Positions 17,011 to 25,664 of a DNA stretch of 64,000 nt are shown one piece after another (position 1 is the stretch's first letter; each line of letters begins with the position of its first letter). The translations under genes were made by a program, and so were the position numbers. The DNA is from JBCCQH01 sp039024435 (GTDB lineage Bacteria; Bacteroidota; Bacteroidia; J057; JADKCL01): assembly GCA_039024435.1 (NCBI GenBank), contig JBCCQH010000016.1:19775-83774 (forward strand), read 5' to 3'. The notes below the pieces were generated by a model, which made no database searches, was not told the origin of the DNA, and saw nothing but the letters and a program-made list of their open reading frames with translations.

Positions 17011-18675
17011 ATGTCCGAGCTGCAACCCATCCTGTCCTACTTTTACCACTGGGAATCCACCACCCCGGAGGCGCCATTTCTTTATCAGCCCCAGGGCAAA
17101 GAATGGTTCACCCTGACCTACCGCCAGGCCGGGGAGGAAGTGCGGCAAATTGCGGCGGCCCTGCAAGCCCGGGGCTTGGCCCCCGGCACCCACGTGGGGA
17201 TCATCTCGAAGAATTGCTACCACTGGATCCTCGCCGATCTGGCGATCACAATGGCGGGCTACGTTTCGGTGCCGTTTTTCCCAAATCTGGCCCCCCGGCA
17301 ACTGGCCGAGGTGATCCGGCTGAGTGATATCCGTCTGCTCTTTGCGGGAAAATTGGAGACATGGCACCCTGAGGCGATTCCGGAAGCGGTCGAAATCGTG
17401 TCCTTTCCGCATTATCCAGGAAATGTCCGCATCGCCGAAGGCACGGCCTGGGAAGAATTGCGGGCGCGCCATCCGGCGCTGCGGGGCAATCCTTTGCCGG
17501 ACCTGGACGATCTTTGGACGGTGCTGTTTACCTCAGGCACGACCGGCACCCCCAAAGGCGTGATGCTGGCCCACCGGGCGGCGGCGGTCATCCTCGCCAA
17601 TGAACAAGAAAACCACGACCTGGGCATTTTTCGGCTGCCGGAGCACCGCTTTTTTTCGTTTTTGCCGCTGAACCACGTGGCGGAACGGATCTCGGTGGAG
17701 ACGGCCTGTCTGCTCACTGGCGGTACGATTTCGTTTGGGGAATCGATTGCTACGTTTGGCCAAAATCTGCGCGATACCCAGCCGACCTTCTTCTTTGCGG
17801 TGCCGCGGATTTGGAGCAAGTTCCAGGGCGCGGTGCTGGCCAAGTTGCCCCCGCGCCGCCTGGCGACCTTGCTGCGGATTCCGCTGTTGGGTCCGGCCCT
17901 GAAGAAGCGCCTGCGTTCGGCCATGGGACTCTCCCGCGCGGGGGTGATCCTGACCGGCGCGGCGCCCACGCCCGAAAATTTGAAGCAGTGGTACCTGGGC
18001 CTCGGACTGTACTTGCGGGAGGTCTACGGCATGACGGAAACCAGCGGGGCGGTGACCGTGATGCCCTGGGAGGAACTGCGGCCCGGGTCGGTGGGCAAGC
18101 CGCTCAGTGGGGTGGAGGTGCGGATCGACCCGGAAAACGACGAGCTGTGCGTGCGCCTGCCCTGGCGGATGGAGGGCTATTACCAAGATCCTGAACTCAC
18201 CGCGCGGGTGCTGCGAGATGGTTGGCTTCACACCGGGGACAAGGCCCGGGTGGACGAAGACGGCTTTGTGTACATTATCGGGCGGGTCAAAGACAGCTTC
18301 AAAACCGCCAAAGGCAAGTACGTCGCCCCCGCCCCCATCGAAGAAGGGATGGCGAGCAATGACCTGGTCGACCAGGTCTGCGTGGTCGGCTCGGGATTGG
18401 CCCAGCCCCTCGCCCTGGTCGTGCTTTCGGAATACGGGCGGACCCAGGACCGGACGGCGGTGGAAGGCCTCCTCGCCGGGACACTGGGCGAGGTGAACCG
18501 GGAACTTCCGGCTTATGCCCGCTTGTCGACCTTGGTGCTGTTTACCGAGGAGTGGACAGTCGAAAATGAAATGCTCACGCCCACGTTGAAGATCCGCCGA
18601 TCCCGGGTCGATGAACGCTTCGGATCGCACTATGGCGAATGGTTCAATCGGAAGGAGGATTTGGTATGGGCCTGA
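17011..18675 (+). CDS. Long-chain/terpenoid acyl-CoA synthetase (AMP-forming)
   Basis: The 554-aa ANL-family enzyme has the phosphate-binding motif FTSGTTGTPKGVMLAHRA (about residues 172-189), YGMTETSGAV, and the hinge region GWLHTGDKARVDEDGFVYIIGR. The C-terminal core lysine segment reads FKTAKGKYVAPAPIEE. It adenylates a carboxylic acid and forms its CoA ester, the entry step of the pathway. The YGMTETSG and FKTAKGKYVAP forms are those of long-chain acyl-CoA synthetases. Its last codons overlap the aldehyde dehydrogenase start by 10 bases. Confidence 0.9.
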   Translation: MSELQPILSYFYHWESTTPEAPFLYQPQGKEWFTLTYRQAGEEVRQIAAALQARGLAPGTHVGIISKNCYHWILADLAITMAGYVSVPFFPNLAPRQLAEVIRLSDIRLLFAGKLETWHPEAIPEAVEIVSFPHYPGNVRIAEGTAWEELRARHPALRGNPLPDLDDLWTVLFTSGTTGTPKGVMLAHRAAAVILANEQENHDLGIFRLPEHRFFSFLPLNHVAERISVETACLLTGGTISFGESIATFGQNLRDTQPTFFFAVPRIWSKFQGAVLAKLPPRRLATLLRIPLLGPALKKRLRSAMGLSRAGVILTGAAPTPENLKQWYLGLGLYLREVYGMTETSGAVTVMPWEELRPGSVGKPLSGVEVRIDPENDELCVRLPWRMEGYYQDPELTARVLRDGWLHTGDKARVDEDGFVYIIGRVKDSFKTAKGKYVAPAPIEEGMASNDLVDQVCVVGSGLAQPLALVVLSEYGRTQDRTAVEGLLAGTLGEVNRELPAYARLSTLVLFTEEWTVENEMLTPTLKIRRSRVDERFGSHYGEWFNRKEDLVWA

Positions 18676-20084
18676 CGGCAAATGAAATCTCGGCGCTCTT
18701 TGCGGCGCAGCGGGCGGCGGCGCCCGAACTGCGCGCGCGCAAAGCGCGGCAACGGTGGCGCAAAATCAAGGCGATCCGCAATCGCTTGCTGGACCGGACT
18801 TGGGAAAAGCGGATCTGCGATGCGCTGCACGCTGACTTGGGCAAGCATCCGGCGGAGGTGATCGCCACCGAAATCGGTCCCGTGCTGATGGCGATCAAGC
18901 ACATCCAGCACCACCTCCGGGATTGGATGCGGCCGCGCCACGTACCGGCACCGCTGAACCTGAGCGGACTGCGCCACCGGCTGGTCCATCAGCCCAAGGG
19001 AAACTGCCTCATCTTGTCGCCCTGGAACTATCCGCTGCAATTGACCCTGAATCCGCTGGTCCACGCGATTGCGGCGGGCAATCCGGTACTGCTCAAGCCT
19101 TCGGAGGTATCGGCCCACACCACACAGGTGCTCGACGAGCTGCTGTCCGGCATTTTCCCGAAATCGGAAGTGGCGGTCGTACCGGGAGCGGTTGAGACGG
19201 CCACGGCGCTGTTGGAATTGCCCTTTCACCACATCTACTTCACGGGCAGTCCGCAGGTGGGGCGGATCGTGATGCAGGCGGCGGTGCGGCATTTGGCGTC
19301 GGTGACGCTGGAACTCGGTGGGAAATCACCGGCGATTGTCGACGACAGTGTGAATCTGCGCCGGGTCGCGAAGCAAACCGCCTGGGCCAAAACCATCAAT
19401 GCGGGCCAGACCTGCATTGCGCCGGATTACCTGCTGTTGCCGGAAAAGCGCTTGGCGGACTTTGTGGAGTACTTTGCGGCGGGGGTGCGGGAGCTCTTCG
19501 ATCCGGAGGGGCGCGGCGTCCGGGCCTCATCGGATTACGGCCGGATCATCAACGAAAGGCACGCCCGGCGCATCCAGGGCCTGCTTGAGGATGCCCGGAA
19601 AAAAGGAGCCACCGTGCATCCTACGGGGCAATCTGAGGTGGAAGCGCGCTTCATCGCGCCGACTTTGGTGACTGGGGTCACCGAAGACATGGCGATTCTG
19701 CACGAAGAGATTTTCGGACCGGTGCTGCCGGTGGTGACCTACCGGAAACTGGCAGAAGTGCCGGCAATTTTGGCCCGGCGCCCGCACCCGCTGTCGTTTT
19801 ACATCATGAGTCAAAAGCGCAAGCACATCGATTACTTGCTGGAACATTCATCGGCGGGGAGCACAGTCATCAATGAATACATGGTCGGCTCTCTGAATCC
19901 GAATTTGCCCTTCGGCGGAATCAATGAAAGTGGCATCGGCAAGGCGAATGGCTACCACAGCTTCGCCGAGTTTTCGAATGCGCGGGGCGTCGTGGAGCGC
20001 ACCTGGGGGACATTTCGGTTTCTTTATCCCCCTTTTGGCCCCAAGACGGCGGGAATCGTGCGCTTTTTGTACCGATATTTATAA
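18666..20084 (+). CDS. Aldehyde dehydrogenase, class 3/fatty aldehyde type
   Basis: The 472-aa NAD(P)-dependent enzyme has NYPLQLTLNPLVHAIAAGN, the TGSPQVGR loop, ELGGKSPAIV with the general-base Glu and the catalytic cysteine C250 in NAGQTCIAPDY. Its length and its hydrophobic aromatic C-terminus (after the RGVVERTWG segment) match class 3 fatty aldehyde dehydrogenases, suggesting membrane association. It would oxidise the aldehyde to the acid used by the synthetase just upstream. The start at 18666 is preferred because a clear Shine-Dalgarno (GGAGG near 18653) precedes it; an in-frame ATG at 18639 is less likely. Confidence 0.88.
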   Translation: MGLTANEISALFAAQRAAAPELRARKARQRWRKIKAIRNRLLDRTWEKRICDALHADLGKHPAEVIATEIGPVLMAIKHIQHHLRDWMRPRHVPAPLNLSGLRHRLVHQPKGNCLILSPWNYPLQLTLNPLVHAIAAGNPVLLKPSEVSAHTTQVLDELLSGIFPKSEVAVVPGAVETATALLELPFHHIYFTGSPQVGRIVMQAAVRHLASVTLELGGKSPAIVDDSVNLRRVAKQTAWAKTINAGQTCIAPDYLLLPEKRLADFVEYFAAGVRELFDPEGRGVRASSDYGRIINERHARRIQGLLEDARKKGATVHPTGQSEVEARFIAPTLVTGVTEDMAILHEEIFGPVLPVVTYRKLAEVPAILARRPHPLSFYIMSQKRKHIDYLLEHSSAGSTVINEYMVGSLNPNLPFGGINESGIGKANGYHSFAEFSNARGVVERTWGTFRFLYPPFGPKTAGIVRFLYRYL

Positions 20085-20104
20085 ACCAAGAAAGCACCAA
20101 TCAC

Positions 20105-20926
20105 ATGGCAATACTCAAAGGCAAAACAGTTTTTATCTCGGGGGCCTCACGGGGCATCGGGAAGGCAATCGGAATGCGGCTGGCCCGCGAAGGGAGCAAC
20201 ATCGTCATTGCGGCCAAAACCGATACGCCCCACCCCAAACTGCCGGGGACGATTCACTCGGCAGCGGAAGAGATGGCCGCCGCCGGTGCGCAAACACTGG
20301 CCGTCGTGATGGACATTCGCCAGGAAGAAATGGTCACCGCTGCGGTAGAGCAAGCGGTCGCGCGTTTCGGCGGGATCGATATTTTGATCAACAATGCTTC
20401 TGCGATTAGCCTCACGGGCACGCTGGCGACGTCGATGAAGCGCTACGATCTCATGCACCAGGTGAATGTCCGCGGGACGTACATGCTTTCGCAGAAATGT
20501 CTGCCGCACTTGCAAAAAAGTGAGCACGCGCATATCCTGAACTTGTCGCCGCCCTTAAACATGGAGGCGCGCTGGTTTCAGAACCACGTGGCCTACACCA
20601 TGACCAAGTTTGGCATGAGCATGTGTGTCTTGGGCATGGCGGCGGAGTTTGCCGGGCAGGGAATCTCCGTCAATGCCCTGTGGCCTAAGACGACGATTGC
20701 CACCGCGGCGGTGGCGCATCTGCCCGGAGGTGAGGAATTGATGCAGTGCAGCCGCACTACCGAAATCATGGGGGACGCGGCGTTTGAAATCGTGCGGGCG
20801 ACGCCGGGGACGCACACCGGGCAGTTCTTTGTGGATGAAGCGGTGCTGCGGGCCGCGGGCATGACCGATTTTTCCCATTATGCGGTCAATCCCGAAAAAG
20901 AGCTTTTCCCCGATTTTTTCCTTTAA
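20105..20926 (+). CDS. HSDL2/AtuG-like short-chain dehydrogenase without SCP2 domain
   Basis: The 273-aa SDR opens with KTVFISGASRGIGKAIGMRL and has the family-typical insert AAKTDTPHPKLPGTIHSAAEE, NNASAIS, and an intact YTMTK catalytic pair (YxxxK). This insert is characteristic of hydroxysteroid dehydrogenase-like 2 proteins and of a similar SDR in terpene-utilisation clusters. Eukaryotic HSDL2 carries a C-terminal SCP2 lipid-binding domain; this protein stops before such a domain, while the acyl-CoA dehydrogenase at 22199 carries one. It is followed 10 bases later by the first acyl-CoA dehydrogenase. Confidence 0.87.
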   Translation: MAILKGKTVFISGASRGIGKAIGMRLAREGSNIVIAAKTDTPHPKLPGTIHSAAEEMAAAGAQTLAVVMDIRQEEMVTAAVEQAVARFGGIDILINNASAISLTGTLATSMKRYDLMHQVNVRGTYMLSQKCLPHLQKSEHAHILNLSPPLNMEARWFQNHVAYTMTKFGMSMCVLGMAAEFAGQGISVNALWPKTTIATAAVAHLPGGEELMQCSRTTEIMGDAAFEIVRATPGTHTGQFFVDEAVLRAAGMTDFSHYAVNPEKELFPDFFL

Positions 20927-20936
20927 TCCTGCAACT

Positions 20937-22088
20937 GTGGAATATTATTTCAACGAAGACCACCAACTTTTCCGCCAGAGCATGCGGGAATTTTTGCACC
21001 GGGAGGTGGCGCCGCACCTGGACGATTGGGAGGCGGCGGGTGAGGTTCCCAAGTCCGTTTTCCGGAAGATGGGGGAGATGGGCTATTTTGGCCTGGCCTT
21101 ACCGGAGCAGTTCGGCGGTTCCGAAGCGGATTTCTTTTTCTCGGTGATTTTCTTCGAGGAGTTGGAGCGGATCAATAGCGGTGGTTTTGCCGCTGCCATG
21201 GGTGCGCACGCTTACCTGGCGCTGCCCCACATCGAAACTGAAGGGAGTGAGGCCCTCAAGGAAAAGTACCTCCGGAAGGGAATTTCCGGGGAGATGGTGG
21301 GTTGCCTGGCGATTTCGGAGCCTTCGGGCGGATCGGATGTAGCGGAGATGCGCACCCGGGCCGAGCGGGCGGGTGACGAATGGGTGATCAATGGCGAAAA
21401 GATTTTTATCACCAATGGTGTGAACAGCGACTTCATTGTCCTGGCGGCAAAAACGGCGCCGGACAAGGGCGCGCACGGCATCAGCCTGTTTGTGGTGGAC
21501 CGGGAGACACCCGGGGTATCTGCGATCGTGCTGAAAAAGCTGGGCTGGCACGCCTCGGATACCGGGCAGCTTGCATTTGACAATGTGCGTGTCCCAGCGG
21601 GGAACTTACTGGGCATGGAAAATGCCGGTTTCATGTATATCATGCAGCGCTTTGCGTTGGAGCGGCTGGTGGTGGCAATTGGCGCGGTGGCGATGGCGGA
21701 CCACGCATTGGAGGTGACCTTGCGTTACATGCAGGATCGGCAAGCGTTTGGCCGTCCGATCAATAAATTTCAGGTTTTGCGCCACGAGATCGCCCAGATG
21801 GCGAGTGAGATCGAGGCCCAGCGGGCCTACGTTTACTACTTGTGTCGCTGCTACCAGGACGGCCACAACGTCGTCAAGGAAGCGGCCATGTCCAAGATGC
21901 TGACCACCGATCTCTGCGACAAGGTTGTCTACAATTGCTTGCAGTACCACGGGGGCTACGGCTACATGGAGGACTATCCTTTGGCCCGAATGTTCCGCGA
22001 CAGTCGCCTCGGTCCGATTGGTGGCGGCACAAACGAAATCATGCGCGAGATCATCGCCAAAATGACCATTGAAAAAACCATTTACTGA
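20937..22088 (+). CDS. Acyl-CoA dehydrogenase (citronellyl/isovaleryl-type candidate)
   Basis: A 383-aa flavoprotein of the acyl-CoA dehydrogenase family: LAISEPSGGSDVAEMRTRAE, GEKIFITNGVNSDF, KLGWHASDTGQLAFDNVRVP, RQAFGRPINKFQVLRH, QYHGGYGYMEDYPLARMFRD and GPIGGGTNEIMREIIA. It introduces a 2,3-double bond, passing electrons to ETF. The GTG at 20937 is chosen as start because it aligns EYYFNEDHQLFRQ with the start of the paralogue at 22199 (YYFKEEHNIFRQ). The frame extends upstream over the SDR end, but that is overlap. It is closely similar to the next gene, so the two probably arose by duplication. Confidence 0.88.
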   Translation: MEYYFNEDHQLFRQSMREFLHREVAPHLDDWEAAGEVPKSVFRKMGEMGYFGLALPEQFGGSEADFFFSVIFFEELERINSGGFAAAMGAHAYLALPHIETEGSEALKEKYLRKGISGEMVGCLAISEPSGGSDVAEMRTRAERAGDEWVINGEKIFITNGVNSDFIVLAAKTAPDKGAHGISLFVVDRETPGVSAIVLKKLGWHASDTGQLAFDNVRVPAGNLLGMENAGFMYIMQRFALERLVVAIGAVAMADHALEVTLRYMQDRQAFGRPINKFQVLRHEIAQMASEIEAQRAYVYYLCRCYQDGHNVVKEAAMSKMLTTDLCDKVVYNCLQYHGGYGYMEDYPLARMFRDSRLGPIGGGTNEIMREIIAKMTIEKTIY

Positions 22089-22160
22089 AGAAAGAATTGC
22101 CAATTGGTCGATTTCCGATTGGCGCTTCGCCCAATTTCCAATTTTTCTCCCTGGTCTTCG
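22085..22160. repeat. Degenerate CAATTTCCAATT-type repeats between the two dehydrogenase genes
   Basis: The 110-base gap contains ATTGCCAATTGG, ATTTCCGATTGG and CCCAATTTCCAATTTTT units, of the same family as the repeat at 16131-16218. The downstream coding frame remains open through this stretch, but its translation has no family homology and starts properly at 22199. Confidence 0.55.
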
Positions 22161-22198
22161 GCTTCACGGTAACCTACTTCATCAGAAATCCCAAAACA

Positions 22199-23779
22199 AT
22201 GTATTATTTCAAGGAAGAACACAACATATTTCGACAGGGACTGAAGGCATTTTTGCAGAAGGAGGTCATCCCAAACGTGGATGAGTGGGAGGAGGCCGGC
22301 CGGATCCCCAAGGACTTGTGGAAGAAGTTTGGGGATATGGGCTATTTGGGGCTCAATTTTCCTGAAGAATACGGCGGTTCCGAGGCCGATTTCTGGTACA
22401 CGGTGGTGTTCATGGAAGAAATCTGGAAGTGCTACTCCGGAGGCTTCGCGATTACGCCCTCGGTGATTTCTTACATGGCCGCGCCTTACATCGCGAAGTT
22501 TGGCTCGGAGGCATTGCAGGAAAAGTATCTCCGCAAAACCATCGCGGGCGAACTCGTGTGCTCGATTGCGATCAGTGAGCCGGGAGCGGGCTCCGATGTG
22601 GGCAATATCCGCACCAAGGCCATCCGCGACGGGGAGCACTACGTCGTCAATGGCGCGAAAACCTTCATCACCAATGGCGTCTACGGTGACTACCTCATCA
22701 CCGTCGTCAAAACGAGTCCCGAGCAAGGGGTAAACGGCATCAGCTTGCTGGTGATCGACCGGCAGGCAGAAGGGGTCTCGGCGCGGAAGCTCAAGAAGCT
22801 GGGCTGGCACGCCTCCGATACGGCGGAACTCAACTTCGACAATGTCCGGGTGCCGGTGAGCAACCTGATCGGAGAGGAGGGACAAGGCTTTTATTATTTG
22901 ATGGGCGGGCTGCAACTGGAACGCCTCGTCGGGGCGGTCGGAGCGGTGGCCGGGGCGGAACAGGCCCTCGAATACGCGATGCAGTACATGTCGGAGCGGG
23001 AAGCCTTTGGCCGGCCGATCAACAAATTTCAGGTTTTGCGCCACCGGGTGGCCCAGATGACCGCCGAAATCGAGTCGACGAAGTACTTCATTTACCACTG
23101 TTGCCGCCTCCACAATGACGGCAAGTACGCGGTCAAGGAATGCTCCATGGCCAAGTTGCTCTCCACTGAGCTGAGTGACCGGGTAGTGACGAATTGCCTC
23201 CAGGTTTTCGGCGGTTACGGCTACATGGAGGAATACAAAATCGCCCGGATGTTCCGCGACTCGCGGGTGGGGACCATCGGGGCGGGCACCTCGGAGATCA
23301 TGCGGGAGATCATCGCCAAAATGGTCATCGACGACAAGAACTACCGCTCCGCGTCCAATGGAGCGCCGCCGGCCGCGGTGCGGGCCGCCGTCCCGGTCGG
23401 GGCCACGCCCTCCACCCCCTCGGCGGCCCCGGCTCGGAAAGCAGCACCTCAATCAGATTCTCAACCCCAAACGATTAGGGAAATGACACTGGAAAAAATT
23501 ACCGAATTGGCCGTCGGCAAGGCCGACAATGCCAGCCCCCTGGGGCATACTATTCGCTTTGACCTGGAGGGCGACTTTGTCCACCTGGATGGCACCGGCA
23601 GTAGCAATGTCGTCAGCAACGAAGGCAAAGACGCCGAATGCATCGTCACCATCAAAAAAGAGCACTTTTACGGTCTGCTTACCGGAAATATCCAGCCGAT
23701 GCAAGCCTTTATGGCGGGGATGTTCCGCGTCTCCGGGGAGATGGGGGTAGCGATGAAGCTGCCGCAGTTGTTCAAATAA
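22199..23779 (+). CDS. Acyl-CoA dehydrogenase fused to a C-terminal SCP2 sterol-carrier domain
   Basis: The 526-aa protein has a complete acyl-CoA dehydrogenase (residues ~1-382: AISEPGAGSDVGNIRTKA, GAKTFITNGVYGDY, LGWHASDTAELNFDNVRVP, REAFGRPINKFQVLRHRVAQ, GYGYMEEYKIARMFRD). It is followed by a ~45-residue Ala/Pro-rich linker and a ~95-residue SCP2-like domain (FDLEGDFVHLDGTG, KDAECIVTIKKEHFYGLLTG, MQAFMAGMFRVSGEMGVAMK). The SCP2 fold binds lipids and fatty acyl-CoAs, so the domain may present hydrophobic substrates to the active site. The ATG at 22199 aligns with the family start. It is the last gene of the cluster. Confidence 0.9.
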   Translation: MYYFKEEHNIFRQGLKAFLQKEVIPNVDEWEEAGRIPKDLWKKFGDMGYLGLNFPEEYGGSEADFWYTVVFMEEIWKCYSGGFAITPSVISYMAAPYIAKFGSEALQEKYLRKTIAGELVCSIAISEPGAGSDVGNIRTKAIRDGEHYVVNGAKTFITNGVYGDYLITVVKTSPEQGVNGISLLVIDRQAEGVSARKLKKLGWHASDTAELNFDNVRVPVSNLIGEEGQGFYYLMGGLQLERLVGAVGAVAGAEQALEYAMQYMSEREAFGRPINKFQVLRHRVAQMTAEIESTKYFIYHCCRLHNDGKYAVKECSMAKLLSTELSDRVVTNCLQVFGGYGYMEEYKIARMFRDSRVGTIGAGTSEIMREIIAKMVIDDKNYRSASNGAPPAAVRAAVPVGATPSTPSAAPARKAAPQSDSQPQTIREMTLEKITELAVGKADNASPLGHTIRFDLEGDFVHLDGTGSSNVVSNEGKDAECIVTIKKEHFYGLLTGNIQPMQAFMAGMFRVSGEMGVAMKLPQLFK

Positions 23780-23850
23780 GCGAGTGGGTTGACCTGATTT
23801 CTTCTGGGAAATTTGCTGAAGCCCGGTGCCGGGTGCATCCGCGAAATCGC

Positions 23851-23858
23851 TATCTTTG
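23851..23858 (+). promoter_or_regulatory. Bacteroidota -7 box (TATCTTTG) directly before the glycosyltransferase
   Basis: An exact TAnnTTTG box ends 5 bases before the ATG at 23864, implying a leaderless or nearly leaderless mRNA. No TTG at the usual -33 spacing is present, so the promoter is only partly supported. Confidence 0.45.
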
Positions 23859-23863
23859 CGCGC

Positions 23864-24820
23864 ATGAAAACCCTTTCGGTCGTCATCCCCGTCTACAACG
23901 AGGTGGAAAATGTTCCACTTATGGCCGCACGCATTCACGAGGCACTGGCGGGGATGGACTACGAGGTGATTTTTGTCGACGACGGCTCGAAAGATGGGAC
24001 GGTCAAGGCAGTCCGGCAACTCGACGATTCCCGCATCAAACTGGTCGAGTTCATGCGCAATTTTGGGCAAAGTTCGGCGATGATGGCGGGGATCCAGGCG
24101 GCCGAAGGCGAATGGATCGCCACGCTGGACGGTGATCTGCAAAACGATCCGATTGATATTCCCGACATGCTGCGCCGGGCCCGGGAGGAAGATTGGGACA
24201 TGGTCGCCGGAGTCCGGGCCAATCGCAAAGACGGCTTTCTGCTGCGCAAATTGCCGAGCCGCATCGCCAACCGCATCATTCAGCGCTCGACCGGGGTCCG
24301 CATCAAGGATTACGGCTGTTCGCTCAAGGTCATGCGCGCCCAGGTCGCGAAACAAATCGGGATTTACGGAGAACTGCACCGCTTTATTCCGGTACTGATC
24401 GCCTTACAGGGCGGGCGCATCACCCAGATGGACGTACGGCACCACCCCCGCCAGTTTGGTGAGAGCAAGTATGGGCTGGGCCGAACCTTCCGCGTGATGG
24501 CCGACCTGCTCCTGATGTTGTTCATGCTGCGCTACCAGCAGCGCCCCATTCACCTGTTTGGCACCTGGGGCTTGCTCATTTTTGTTATCGGGGTGCTGAT
24601 CAATCTGTTCATGTTTGGCATGAAGCTGGCCGGGGCGGACATCTGGGGCAAGCCCCTGTTGCTGCTGGGCATCTTTTTGACGCTGGGCGGGATTCAGTTG
24701 ATCACGTTTGGGATCATGTTCGAAATCCAGAACCGGACTTACTACGAATCGCAGGGCAAGCGGCCCTACACCATCCGCAATATTTTCGTTGGAAAAGATA
24801 AGGTCAAATCCGACAGTTAA
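23864..24820 (+). CDS. Membrane glycosyltransferase family 2, DPM1/GtrB-like
   Basis: The 318-aa enzyme has SVVIPVYNEVENVP, FVDDGSKDGT and TLDGDLQNDP nucleotide-sugar binding motifs at the N-terminus. The C-terminal part has two hydrophobic segments (about residues 225-250 and 262-285). This layout is that of polyprenyl-phosphate glycosyltransferases, which move a sugar from a nucleotide donor to a lipid carrier on the cytoplasmic face. The ATG at 23864 matches the family start and follows a -7 box; an in-frame ATG at 23813 lies upstream of it. The following UPF0104 gene overlaps its end, so the two probably work together in glycolipid or polysaccharide assembly. Confidence 0.88.
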   Translation: MKTLSVVIPVYNEVENVPLMAARIHEALAGMDYEVIFVDDGSKDGTVKAVRQLDDSRIKLVEFMRNFGQSSAMMAGIQAAEGEWIATLDGDLQNDPIDIPDMLRRAREEDWDMVAGVRANRKDGFLLRKLPSRIANRIIQRSTGVRIKDYGCSLKVMRAQVAKQIGIYGELHRFIPVLIALQGGRITQMDVRHHPRQFGESKYGLGRTFRVMADLLLMLFMLRYQQRPIHLFGTWGLLIFVIGVLINLFMFGMKLAGADIWGKPLLLLGIFLTLGGIQLITFGIMFEIQNRTYYESQGKRPYTIRNIFVGKDKVKSDS

Positions 24821-25661
24821 GCTCCTCGCAAAGGTTGCGGTGACCGGGGTAGCCATTTGGTTCATCACGCAAAAACTGGATTTTGCCGCCATCGGTGACG
24901 CATTTCGCCGGGCGGAACTGATTTGGATCGTGCCGGCGCTGTTGCTGTTTGTCCTTTCCAAGTTGCTGGGTGCGTACCGCTTGCAGATTTTTTGGCGGGT
25001 GATCGGGGTCCGCCTAAGCGACGCCTACAACCTGCGCTTGTACTGGCTGGGCATGTTTTACAATTTTTTTCTGCCCGGCGGCATCGGGGGAGACGGTTAC
25101 AAGGTGTATTTGCTGCGCAAAACCCAGGATACGCCGGTTAAAAGCTTGGTCACGACCGTGCTGCTGGACCGGGTAAGCGGGTTGGCGGTGTTGGTGCTGC
25201 TGGCGCTCGCGGTTTCGGTGGCAGTGGAGCTTCCCTACGGACTGCACCGCTGGGCCTGGGCGCTGATTCCGGTTGGGCTGGGCCTGCACGCGCTGGGGTT
25301 GCGGCTGGTATTTCCCCGCCATCTGCCCACGCTGTTGCCGGCCTTTTTGTGGTCCCTGGGCGTGCAGGGCGGGCAAGCGATCGCGGCGGCTTGTCTGTGC
25401 GCGGGGCTGGGGGTAGAATCCGGGTTCGCCGGCTACGTCTTCATTTTTCTGCTGTCCTCGATTGTGCTGGTGGTGCCACTGCCTTCCCTGGGCGGATTGG
25501 GCTTGCGGGAAGCGGTCATCCTGCTGGGGGCAAACGAGTTGGGGCTGGATCCGGCGGTATCGGTCTCGATGAGTTTGCTGTTTTACTTGATTTCGGCCCT
25601 GGCGTCGGCGGGGGGGCTGTACTACCACCTGCGGCCCGCGGCTTTGGGGTCCCCTTCCTGA
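24789..25661 (+). CDS. UPF0104/lysylphosphatidylglycerol synthase-type membrane protein
   Basis: A polytopic membrane protein of ~290 aa with seven to eight hydrophobic segments and the family signature FFLPGGIGGDGYKVYLL, plus LLDRVSGLAVLVLLAL and SLGGLGLREAVILLG. Members are flippase-like or LPG-synthase membrane domains. The start is uncertain: the only upstream ATG (24708) would overlap the glycosyltransferase by over 110 bases, whereas the TTG at 24789 overlaps by 32 and leaves a short tail before the first membrane helix. The stop at 25661 lies immediately before an IS66 remnant, so the original downstream context is lost. Confidence 0.82.
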   Translation: MEKIRSNPTVKLLAKVAVTGVAIWFITQKLDFAAIGDAFRRAELIWIVPALLLFVLSKLLGAYRLQIFWRVIGVRLSDAYNLRLYWLGMFYNFFLPGGIGGDGYKVYLLRKTQDTPVKSLVTTVLLDRVSGLAVLVLLALAVSVAVELPYGLHRWAWALIPVGLGLHALGLRLVFPRHLPTLLPAFLWSLGVQGGQAIAAACLCAGLGVESGFAGYVFIFLLSSIVLVVPLPSLGGLGLREAVILLGANELGLDPAVSVSMSLLFYLISALASAGGLYYHLRPAALGSPS

Positions 25662-25664
25662 AAA

